A program made the position numbers and the translations under genes. This document shows, one piece after another, positions 30,596 to 41,300 of a stretch of 64,000 nt of DNA. The notes beneath the pieces are model-generated. The model had not been told where the DNA came from and made no database searches. It worked only from the letters and a program-made list of their open reading frames with translations. Numbering within the stretch: position 1 is the stretch's first letter; each line of letters opens with the position of its first letter. The DNA comes from Septoria linicola (lineage: Eukaryota > Ascomycota > Dothideomycetes > Mycosphaerellales > Mycosphaerellaceae): NCBI GenBank assembly GCA_024114885.1, contig CP099429.1, positions 1,054,001-1,118,000 on the forward strand, read 5' to 3'.

Positions 30596-31999
30596 ATGTC
30601 GCTGAACCACGAGCAAACGGACAGACGTGCCGAGCGTCCTCTTGACAGACGCACCAGAGAGTCGGGCACACAGCAGATCTACGACCTGGTCTGCGTAGGC
30701 TTCGGGACGACAGCACTATCCGTAGCTTCTTCCCTGGCGGATTCGAGTCCTCAAGCACGTATCTTGTTCGTTGAACGAGAGAGCCAGTTCACATGGAATC
30801 CCGAGCATATCCTACCTGACGCACCTATTGGTTCAAACTTTCTGCGCGATTTGACCACCACCCAGAACCCTCGATCCGAGTTCACATTTGTCAATTTCTT
30901 GCAGAAGACCGATCAGCTCATTCGCTTTACCAATAATTCCAGGATGGCGCCAACCAGGAGACTCATGGCGCAGTACTTCAAATGGGCTGCAGATCGTATC
31001 AAGCAGCGAGGCTGGCTGAGCTACAGCCAGGAAGCAGTGCAGGTCAAGCCAGTAAAGATAAGCGTCTCGAATCGGGTGACACAGTGGACCTTGGACCTTC
31101 GCAACAGCAAGAGTGGCGCACTGTCAACAGTCCAAAGCAAGAGAATCATACTTGCGACTGGTGCTGAACCACACATCATGGCGCCGCTAGCAGGCCCACA
31201 GCTTGAGCCCTTGGTCTTGCATTCGAGTGGCTGCACCGGCCTGCTGGAGAGACTGGGCAGTCTCAAGCAAACATTGAACGTTGCAATTGTGGGCGCCGAC
31301 CAAGAAGCAGTAGAGATCTTCAACCACTTACACACTGCTCGAGGCAAACATACCGCTAGTCTGTTCTATGCAGACTCTGCGCTCAGGCCCGAGGATCATA
31401 CTGCAAACATCTCGGACATGATCAATCGTCCAGGTTCCAATGACTCTGTCCCGCCCGAGATCCGTAGCAAGCTTCAGTCGGTAGAAGTCCACCATTCGCC
31501 AAAGGTCGATCTCGACATCCTCGAAAGCCTGTATGAAGCTCAATATACTCAGAAGATCCACGAAGCCGATGCAAGCAAATGGCGCTTCCAGATGAGGCCA
31601 CTGAGTGAAGTGGTCGCCGCCAAACGTGAAGGCAACAGAGTGCGTTTGGTAACCAGAAACAACCGCACTGGTGAAGTGGGGACCACAGCGACCGCATTTG
31701 ATGTGATCATCTCAGCCACTGGCTACGAGCACTCCGCTAACATGAAGCTTGTGAGCCCAGTCGCGCCGCTTCTTGATGCTGGTGCTTTGACAGTGGATCG
31801 AGAGTATAAGGTCAACTTCCGTCGCGACACCATTTCCCGAGGCTGTGGCATGTGGCTACTCGGGTCTCTGGAGGACCTCAAGGAGCGCGGAGACAGTTTT
31901 GGACTCATGGCGGAACGCGCCAGAAGGACAGTGCAAAGTGTGCAATCGTCCTTGAAGGAGAAGTCCGACGAGCAGTACAGTGAGGCTGCGCTCTTGTGA
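30596..31999 (+). CDS. sidA-like: SidA-like ornithine N5-monooxygenase family protein, key motifs altered
   Basis: One exon encodes 467 residues, slightly shorter than the ~500 of SidA. Family membership is clear from the FAD-binding DLVCVGFG block, the NPRSEFTFVNFL segment that follows the substrate loop, RIILATGAEP and VIISATGYEH near the C terminus. SidA/PvdA enzymes make N5-hydroxyornithine, the first committed siderophore step, with FAD and NADPH. Several expected residues differ. The second Rossmann motif reads VGADQEA where GxGxxA is expected. The ornithine-contacting lysine of the FLKDL loop is arginine (FLRDL). The segment that normally holds an ornithine-binding Asn before the C-terminal domain reads HSPKVDLDIL. 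The HGLSD-type C-terminal block is absent. It may therefore be a divergent paralogue with changed substrate or little activity. No peroxisomal signal. Confidence 0.8.
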   Translation: MSLNHEQTDRRAERPLDRRTRESGTQQIYDLVCVGFGTTALSVASSLADSSPQARILFVERESQFTWNPEHILPDAPIGSNFLRDLTTTQNPRSEFTFVNFLQKTDQLIRFTNNSRMAPTRRLMAQYFKWAADRIKQRGWLSYSQEAVQVKPVKISVSNRVTQWTLDLRNSKSGALSTVQSKRIILATGAEPHIMAPLAGPQLEPLVLHSSGCTGLLERLGSLKQTLNVAIVGADQEAVEIFNHLHTARGKHTASLFYADSALRPEDHTANISDMINRPGSNDSVPPEIRSKLQSVEVHHSPKVDLDILESLYEAQYTQKIHEADASKWRFQMRPLSEVVAAKREGNRVRLVTRNNRTGEVGTTATAFDVIISATGYEHSANMKLVSPVAPLLDAGALTVDREYKVNFRRDTISRGCGMWLLGSLEDLKERGDSFGLMAERARRTVQSVQSSLKEKSDEQYSEAALL

Positions 32000-32264
32000 T
32001 GGCGGTCTGTGATGTAGCAATTATTTGATGTGTTTGCAACGCGAAGAGTTCCGGAGTTTGGGATGTTTTCATTTTAGGTCGAGGCTTGGCAAAAACTTTG
32101 TACTTGAGAAGGCGCGTTCGTGATACTTCATTTTCATCGCATACATATCTCAATTTTATCGGAATCAGAGCACAATTGTGTAGTTGCATCACGTCTGATG
32201 CTTAATCCGTCATCACTCAACGCCGTGTGCGCCTTCGCTTGTCACAATACACTAACACCCTACC

Positions 32265-34069
32265 CTATAACCTCGCCCGAATGGGCTCCTCTCCACCACG
32301 CGCACGGTCGAGCAACGCTTGTCCTATCTTACGCATCTCGAATTTCTTTATCTTTCCGCTGCCGGTCACTGGTATCTCGACTGTCACGCCGTCTTCTCCA
32401 AGCCAGAAGATGTGCACCGGCGCCTTATGACGGCCCAGATTCACGCGAGTCCATTCACGGATCTCGTCATCCGATGGTCTGGAGGCTCCTTCGGCACGCT
32501 GAAGGAACGCAGCCGGCACTTCCTGGTACCTTGGGTGTGGCAGGCCAACCACAATGGCTCGCTCTACAGCCGAATGCTGAACTAGACGCTCTTCGATCTC
32601 GAGTGGATAAATATTCTCGCCACCTCGAATAATGATGTCTTTGAAGCGACCTGTAATGCTGCAGTATCCATACACATCGAAAACGGCTTCATCGCCAGTG
32701 TGCAGCCACAAGACACCATCTTGGTCTCTGGTCATTGTTTCGGCTGTTTTTTCGGCGTTCTTCCAGTATCCTTGTTGGAGCTGGTAGCCAGCCATGCACA
32801 ACTCACCACGAACACCAACAGGCACGATGTGCCCATCTCTGTCAACGATCTTGGCATGAGCATGTGGCATCAGGGTTCCGACGGTAGTTAGGCGTCGATC
32901 GATGCTATCATCGACGAAAGCGTTGAAGCAGGTCGGGGACGCTTCGGTGAGGCCATAGCTACTGGTGAACTCCGTCATACCGAACTCGTTCACCAGCAAT
33001 TCCATCAAATGGCGAGGCACTGGAGCACCTGCTATGATTCCTGTTCGCAGTCGACTACATTCAAAGTTCGCTGGTCTCGGCAGACTGAACAGCGTGTCGA
33101 ACATGGCTGGCACGCCATGCAAGGCAGTCGCTCTTTCGGAGGTTATTGCTTCCAAGACAGACGGACCATCGAAAACCTCAGATGGATACACGATCTTTGC
33201 GCCATGTGTGATGCATGCCAGGAGGCCCAGCACGAGACCAAAGCAGTGGAACATCGGTGGCGGGCAACAGAGGACATCTTCCTGCGTCAGACTCATGCGG
33301 TCGCCGATGAATCTCGAGTTGTTGAGCAAGCCAAAATGTGTCAACATAGCTGCCTTGGGATGTCCTGTGGAGCCGCTGGTGAATTGCAGATTGCAAGTCT
33401 CATAGGGACTGATTCTCTGCTGAATTGCCTTGACAGGGCCTTCTGGCAAGCGTGCCCCCACATTGATCGCATGCTGGTAGTCCATGAAATCTTCCCAAGT
33501 TCCATCAAGCGTAACAATCTGTTGCAACGCAGGAAGCGCTTCCGAGCTGGTCCGGAACCTCTTGAGCATTGAACGATTATCTTGCCGGCCGATAAAAGGT
33601 GTCGCAAACAGCACCTTCGACTCTACGCTACAAATTAGCGAATGTTGAGAAGCTTCTTGCCAATTGCGGAATGCTCACCCGTGTACTGTAGCGCGTATTC
33701 GGCCTCAGAGGTCGTGTACGTATTGTTCAGGATCACGAGAATTGCACCCAGGCGCATACACGCGAAGAACACTGATGCGTACTCTGCGCGATTGCCAGCC
33801 AAAATTGATATTCTATCGCCAGGACGCACTCCTCTGGCTTCAAGGTAGCGAGCCAGTTGCAAACTCTGGTCTTGAAGATTGTAGTACGTCCATCTGTCGC
33901 CATTCCATGGAGTAACAACACACTCATTGTCACCATATTTTGAGCATTGCAGGTCGAGCAAGTCACCAAGCGGCAACGTCACTAATGGCGGATCTGCTGG
34001 TCCATGGAAGAGCGAGTATTGTATATTTTGGTTCGAAATCTCTTGGATCGTTTGGATCGACATCTTCAC
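32265..34069 (-). CDS. sidI-like: SidI-type acyl-CoA ligase (AMP-forming), PTS1-like ARL end
   Basis: Two exons (34069-33679 and 33622-32265) with a 56-nt intron (GTGAGC...TAG) encode 582 residues, similar to SidI (~590). The acceptor at 33623 is preferred over a TAG five bases earlier because only it keeps the frame (LQYTESKVLFATPF). All core motifs of the ANL superfamily are present: FTSGSTGHPKAAM (P-loop), SSYGLTEASP, WLHTGDEAVFD, GRFKDIIIRGGENIYPLEIEE and the catalytic-lysine motif TGSGKIKKFE. SidI activates mevalonate to mevalonyl-CoA for hydroxamate acylation. The last residues, ARL, form an accepted PTS1 variant, fitting a peroxisomal pathway with the SidF-like and hydratase enzymes. 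Divergent from the NRPS across a 1.25-kb promoter with three iron-type GATA sites. Mevalonate as substrate is inferred. Confidence 0.85.
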
Positions 34070-34111
34070 CTCACAATTGCGCTTGAGTAGCAGCCTCTCC
34101 AGATTGGGAAG

Positions 34112-34120
34112 ATCAGATAA
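34112..34120 (+). promoter_or_regulatory. SreA-type GATA site (ATCAGATAA), ligase/NRPS promoter
   Basis: Exact match to ATCWGATAA, only 43 bases upstream of the ligase start codon at 34069 (minus strand), so it probably lies within or just above its leader. Confidence 0.65.
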
Positions 34121-34826
34121 GTCCAGAAGATTTGCTAGCTGCTGCTACTGCCCTACCAGCCTCGGGGACTGCACCACCGACACCGGACAGATCGGAGGCT
34201 CACAAGAAACAGCAGCTTCCTAGACTGGACTACGAACACCCCAACGTCGCGGTACTACCGCTTGCTATCCACATTCATTCCAAGGGTCCTCGCCTTGCCG
34301 ACTGGCTAGCTGCGTCTTGGGCTGCTTTCCGAGAAGGGAGGGATCAACACGCCGACGTCACGTCACTTTCCACTAGGGCGACCAAGCGGGACTTGTGGGA
34401 ATACTCGAAGAAAAGGTTTCTTGGAGCTCTGCACTTCGCATAATCCTGGCATCTCTTTGCAAGCTCCTGTCACATCGCGTGGCATTTCCCACGAAATTCT
34501 GCGTAGCAACCGCGTGGCAGCTGTGACGTAGACAGTCACAGTCGCAAACTGCAGCAACGTCAAGTACCGAACGCTACGTGGGACAAGACATCAAGCGAAT
34601 GCGCAACACGACCTTCGGCACTTGCGGCAATCGGTCACCTCGACTTCGCTACCCACGATGTCTTCTCGGCTTGCGAGACTTGATGCTGCGCACACCTTGG
34701 GACCTAGCGCGGTAGCTGTCCTGCGCTAAGGTGACCAGGATTATCAGCCACATCGGACCACAAGCGCAACCCATTCAGCGGCCCGCTGTAAGACAGCCAG
34801 ACAATTCCAAGGATTAGGTGGGTAGA

Positions 34827-34835
34827 TTATCAGAT
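34827..34835 (-). promoter_or_regulatory. SreA-type GATA site (ATCTGATAA), with a second GATA overlapping
   Basis: TTATCAGAT on the plus strand is the complement of ATCTGATAA, an exact consensus. It overlaps ATTGATAA on the other strand, giving a palindrome-like TTATCAGATTGATAA. It lies about midway between the ligase and NRPS start codons. Confidence 0.65.
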
Positions 34836-35240
34836 TGATAACCTACCAGGGACTTCAGCAAACTGTCTCGGCACCACACTATCGTCACAAAATTTTGCGC
34901 TTGGTCGGAGCGACCACTTTTTTAGGAGTGGACCCGCGAAAACAGATTGACCACCTGAAGTCGCGTGGGGTTGCCTGATCAGCCTCATCACGTTTCAAGC
35001 ATCCGGCCGGCGCTCGCCCACTTCTCGGGCTGGCTAGCACATGGTGCATGTTGTTGAATGAGCACAAACCAGCTCGATCTCCATCGTGCGAGCTGGCTGG
35101 TCATGACGCCGAGTACGGACTTGTCGAACAGCCTGTTGGCAATCGACGGGCTCGCTTCGTGGTGCGATGCCATGCGCGCGGTGTTTCTCGCAAGTATGAT
35201 CGGTAGGTCGCTGCACTCGTAGGTCTGGAGCCAGTTCCTG

Positions 35241-35249
35241 TTATCAGAT
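35241..35249 (-). promoter_or_regulatory. SreA-type GATA site (ATCTGATAA), NRPS-proximal
   Basis: TTATCAGAT on the plus strand, 67 bases before the NRPS start codon at 35316. Exact consensus. Confidence 0.65.
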
Positions 35250-35315
35250 CTTCCATCATCTACGTACCCTTTGTGCAAAGAAGCTGCAGTGAACGTGCTT
35301 TGCTATCACTGGAAT

Positions 35316-38300
35316 ATGGCTTCTCCTAACCCGCTTGCGCGGCCCACAGCCTTTCCCAGACTGGACACCCTTGACCACAGTCAAAGCACGACCGCGGTCG
35401 TGCCAGGACAATTGCAGCAGCAACGCTTCGGATACCATAGCAATGTTTCGGCCGCTCCTAGAAGCAGGACAGCATTACTACACGGATATTCACGATTCAT
35501 TGCAGCTTTCACAGGAGACACAGAAGTTTGCTTTCAATTTTCATTCAGGCAGCAATTAGACACAAAGCCAATACTGGAAGTGGTCGAAGCAGAGATCCTA
35601 GATGAGCAAGAAGTGTGCACATACAACAAACGAGTTTCCAAATGCGTCTCGGATCTTAAGCCATACACTGCACCTGCCGCGGAACCATTCGGCTTTGGTT
35701 TCGAACTGCTGCTGGATCCGGAGAACTTCGACTCTACCCACACATCACCCGATCTGGACTGTGTAAGCCAGAGCCCTTGAGATTGAGCGAAGTCCAGCAC
35801 TGACGTCAACCAGCCATTCGTTGTTCAGTATCATGCAACGCAACTTTCAATCATCGTCTTCTACGACGCTTCCTTGCTTGACAAGGACTTCTTTCGAGTG
35901 GCATTCGACGTGCTCGTCAATGAGCTATCAGAGATCCCACACGTCAGCACAAGTGAAGTGCCTCGATCTGTACTGAATCATCCGCCTCAATCGCAGCCAC
36001 CATCTTATACCCACAGCGAATGTGCTGGCGCTACACCTTCCTTACTTCATGCCGGCTTTCAGAGGACCGCAGCATTACATCCGGGGCGTCATGCACTACA
36101 CTTTCATACCAGCGCCTCTGAGCATATTTTTAGTTATGCTGAGCTTGACAGTCTGACTAGCGCCCTTGCGATCAAGCTTCGAAACCACATCCAGAGCACG
36201 AAGGCATCAATAGGACGCGAAGTCATTGTACCTGCGTTCATGACAGGATGTCCAGCATTCTACATCTCTTGGTTGGCAGTCTTGAAGGCGGGATACGCCT
36301 TCTGCCCACTGCCGACCGACGCCCCACCTGAGCAGCTGCGTGGCATTGTCGAAGAGGTGGGGGCCTCGATTGTGTTGTGCGATGGCGTACAGATTGGTGG
36401 TCGACCTTGGGACGCATGGTACTGCGACGATGACGAGCTTGCGACATGTCTTGATGTCAGAGACTTCATCTCACGATACCAAGAAGGCACGAATTCGCCC
36501 ATACTGTTTGTCGATGCCCTTCCCGAGGTTGGCCAGTCCGACCTGGCGTATGTTATGTACACGAGCGGATCCACTGGAAAGCCCAAGGGAGTGCGGATAC
36601 ACCATTTCGCCGCAGCATGCTCAATAGCTTCACATGCGAAATTCATCCCGGCAGCCTACGCCAAGGATGGCTTTCGCTGGTTTCAGTTTGCAGCTCCCAC
36701 TTTTGATCCTTCGATTATGGAGATCTTCACAACCTGGTGGACCGGTGGTACGCTGTGCGGTGCGCCCAGAGACCTCTTGTTGACCGATCCAGAAGCTGCG
36801 ATCAACAAGTTGTCAGCTACAATCATGATGGCGACACCAAGCATGGCAAGCGTGTTGCGACCTGACAAAGTACCGACGCTGCGCAATCTCTGGACCATGG
36901 GCGAGAAGTTGACGCCGAAGGTCATTCAAAACTTCTCGTCCGATTCGTCCTTGTACATTTCCGAAGCAAGTCATGCACCGCGTCTCCAACGGCCGCGTAA
37001 GTTGCTCAATGCATACGGTCCCACAGAAGGCTCAATAAACTGTAACATTGCCTCTGACTTCTCGGCCAACGAGAGAGGGTCGATCATCGGAAAGCCCGTC
37101 GACACCTGCTCCATTATCGTGATTGACTCAACAAGCCGCCGTCCAGTCCCAGTGCCTCTTGGATTCTCTGGTGAACTTGCCATTGGAGGGCCCCAAGTCA
37201 GTCAAGGGTATCTGAACCGACCTGAACAGACCGCCGCCGCGTTTGTCTCTAGTACAGAATATGGTCGTCTGTACCGTACTGGAGACCGAGCCAGAGTCGT
37301 CAAGAACAAATCTGGAGAGCTCACTGTTGAGTTCTTAGGCAGGATCACCACCGATCAGGTCAAGCTCAGCGGACGACGAGTCGAGCTTGGCCAAATCGAG
37401 AGTGCCGTCGCTGCTGTTGCTGGCGTCACAGATGTAGTGGCTATTGTGCATTCCCATGGCACTGCCGGTCAAGGCAGCGAGCAAGTTGTAGCCTGCATCG
37501 CCAGAGATGGTTCTGTTGACGAGGAAGAGTTAAGAAACGATTGCCATCGAGCTTCTGAAGCATCACTTGCTCCGTTCATGCGGCCTGCCAAGTACATATT
37601 CCTGGACTCCATGCCGCGATCCAGATCGGGAAAGACTGATCGCAAAGCTCTGAAAGCTGTCGCTGCTGAGCAATGGAAGAATGCTGAAGGGGCTACTGCG
37701 CCCTCGGCTCTGTCTGTCAATGGAAACGAGAGCGCTCTCAACGATCCTGTGATGGTTACCATCATTCAGGTTCTGGCCGAAACTTGCGATGTCTCCGCGA
37801 GCGACATCACTCCGACTACAGATCTACTCTCCATTGGCCTGGACAGTTTGCGGGCTGTCAAATTCCTACAGGGTGTTCGAGAGCATGACATTGACAACTT
37901 GAGCGTGGCCAATGTGCTCGCCAGCCGCACTCCAGCAGGGATGGCCAGCTATTGCTCCGGTGGTGACATAGCCACAGTGGACACGACTGCGAGACGACTG
38001 GCTGATTGGGATGCTCGCTTCGCAGAATTCAACAAGAAGCATCTCGATGCATGTGCGAAGCGACTTTCAGTACTCCCAACAGAGTTCGAGAATATCTTAC
38101 CCACTACGGCGACTCAATCTGGTATGATCGCCAGCTTCTACAGAAGTGTCTCGAAGCAGACAACATCGTCTACACGGAAGCCCTATATCAACCATTCGAT
38201 CTACCATGAGTCTGAAGGAACAGTCTCCGCAAAGCTCGAACAGGCATGGCAGACGGCCCTCAGCCGTCCAAGGATTCTACGAACAGTCTTCACACCCGTA

Positions 38301-41300
38301 GACGATGAGCTGTCTCCATTCGCGCAATGCATCCTCACAAAATCATCAGGAACCGCCTCGCTCTCAATTCACAAGTATTCTTGCGCTTCAGCAGACTCTT
38401 GGAACGAGACGCTAGATGTCGCGCAGAAAGATGCAGAATCTGCTATTTCTCTTGACAGGCCGCCTTACAGACTATCTCTCATCGAATCACCGGAACGAAA
38501 GGCGTACCTTCTGAGCTTGTTTCACGGAATCTTCGATGGTGGCTCACTTGAACTGATCACTCAAGATGTGGAACGTGCCTATCTCGATCAAGATCCATTG
38601 CCACGCACAGAAGTCGACGAGGCCGTGAAAAAGCATTTTTCGGAAGCCACAGATGCAAGCGTGGGATACTGGCGATCTGAGTTCAAGGACTTCGAGTCAG
38701 TTCCATTCCCTTGTGTCTCTGCGTCAAAGCCGGAAGCACAATCTCCTCAAGCTTGCGTGTCGGAGGTTATCGGGAATGTCTCTCTGAACCAACTTTCTGC
38801 TGCTGCGAAACTCGCCTCGGTCTCACCACTGTCGATACTGCAAGGTGCATGGGCGTCAGTGTTGTTCGCATACACAGGCACTACATCCGAGATCTCCTTT
38901 GGGAGTGTGCTCTCTGATCGCCTAGAGGATGCTTTAAGCGCTTGTCATGGCCCAACTTTTGTGGTCGCTCCCGTCAAGCTCGATCACTCGCAAGTGTCGC
39001 AAAAGGCGACGAGGGATGTACTGTCCCAGCTGACGAACAAAAATGCCGAATCTTTGCCTTATCATCACATACCTCTCAGTTCTCTTGCAACATCAGAGGG
39101 TACGCTACCATACGATACGCTCCTCGCATTCCAAGCCTTTGATAGGTCAGCCGGTGAAAGCACGCTATGGCAAAAGGTTGAATTCCCAGCTATGGAGCAC
39201 GACTTCGCTGTGATGATTGAGATCTGGCCAACGGCGAGTGGCGCTCTGCGATTCCGCGGGACTTATACTCATCAACATCTTGACGAGGCTGCGGCAGACA
39301 TGATGCTGCATCAGCTCGATGCGATCGTGGGTCATATCTGCGACGAGCCCAACACTGCATTCCTCGATACAAAATCCAGTCTAGGCCACAACCTTCTGTC
39401 AGAATTCCCAATCGCAACAGAGGAGACGCTACCTTCGTCTGACATGCAATTGCACCATGCTTTCGAGAAGCATGCAGCTCAAAATCCTGACCGGTCTGCG
39501 CTTGTCTTCAGGCGCTCACTAGATCGCACCGAAAGCGACATCAACTGGACGTATGGCCGGCTGTCACAACTGGCGCAGAACTTCGCCAATAGTCTCCTGC
39601 GAGAATTTGGACCGGTGGAGAACGAGCCAATCATGATTTGTATGGAGAAGTGCCCTGAGCTCTACGTTGCAGTTCTGGGTGTGCTCAAGGCTGGAGCAGG
39701 CTGGTGTCCCATCGACCCGTACTCGCCTCCAGCAAGACAACATGCGATCATGGAGAGGACAGGCAGCCGCATCTTGCTTCTGTCCTCGATGTCATCGACA
39801 GTCGAGGCTTCTGCCATTCCGAGAGGAGTTTCAACGTTCACCATCGACCTGAACAAATTGCACGCAACAGATGCCATGGGTGACACACTGACTGCGGATG
39901 TCAAACGTGATCCCTCTCATCTCGCATATCTCATCTTCACCAGTGGTACGACAGGTGCGCCAAAGGGCGTGCCTATCACACATGGCGCAGGTGCGATAGC
40001 TATGAACGCACTGGCAGAGGCTGTACCCTCTGTCACATCTACCGGACAAGTACGTTGTATGCAATTCTCGCAGTATACTTTCGATGTGTTCGTGCAGGAC
40101 TTGTTCTACACATGGACCCTCGGCGGCACTCTCATATCCAGTACACGACAAATCTTGCTCCAGAACTTTGCGGATGTTGCCAATGACCTTGAAGCTACGC
40201 ACGCCCATTTAACTCCAGCATTCTCTGCGACGCTTGCTCGAAGCAACATCCAGACACTTGAAGTCGTCACGATGATCGGGGAGAAACTGACCGAGGCTGT
40301 GGCGGCCGATTGGGGAGCCGATATGCGAGCTTTCAACACTTACGGACCTGCCGAAGTCACCGTGGTCTCCACTTTGAGACAATTCACTGGAAGAGAAGAC
40401 ACCTACCATAGCGCCAACATTGGCATACCTCTACCCTCTGTAGGCACTTACGTGATCGACAATGGAAAGGTCGTGATGCGTGGTGGAATTGGAGAGCTTG
40501 CTTTGTCAGGACCCCAGCTGTCACCAGGATATTGGAAGTCGCCAGAGGTGAACGCGAAGAAGTTCATCTGGAACGAGCAGCTACAGCAGAGGCTTTATCT
40601 TACAGGCGACTTGGTGCGTCATCTTGCAGATGGCACGATCCACTACGTCGGTCGAGACGATGATCTCGTCAAGCTTGGCGGACAAAGAGTAGAGCTTGGC
40701 GAGATCGCATTTGCACTGAAGGACGCTGACCCACGCATCAACAAATTTGAGGTCCTTCTGTGCAAGCGTAAAGAGGCCGACAGCAAAGCCGTAGTGGCTT
40801 TCCTGGCCTGTCCTTCGGCTGCCCAGGGCGAGCAGGAGCTGAAGGCCTTGATCAACTCACAAGCTAAAGGCGTTGCGGAGCTCGCAAGAGAGTATGCTAG
40901 CTCAGTCTTGCCACCGTACATGATCCCGAGCAGCTTCATTGTGCTTCCTCACATCCCAAGGACGGCATCAGCTAAGGTAGACCGTGCAAAGTTAACTGCC
41001 ATATACCATTCTGTCGATCTATCGCAGTGGGAAGTGGCGGGAAACGACACTCCTGATGTAACAGATCAAGACGTCGAGTGGCGGGCGGCCAACAAAGATC
41101 TGCTTCACGTCATCGCGCAAGTGCTCAAAGTGGACTCACAAAACTTGAGACCTAACAGTAGTCTTCCTGCCATCGGCATTGACTCGATCGGAGCGATCAG
41201 ACTGATCCCAAAGATTAATGCCATTGGATTCAATCTTTCGGTGGTCGATGCCTTCAAATGCCGCTCATTGAGCGATCTGTGCAGGCTTGCGAACGAGACG

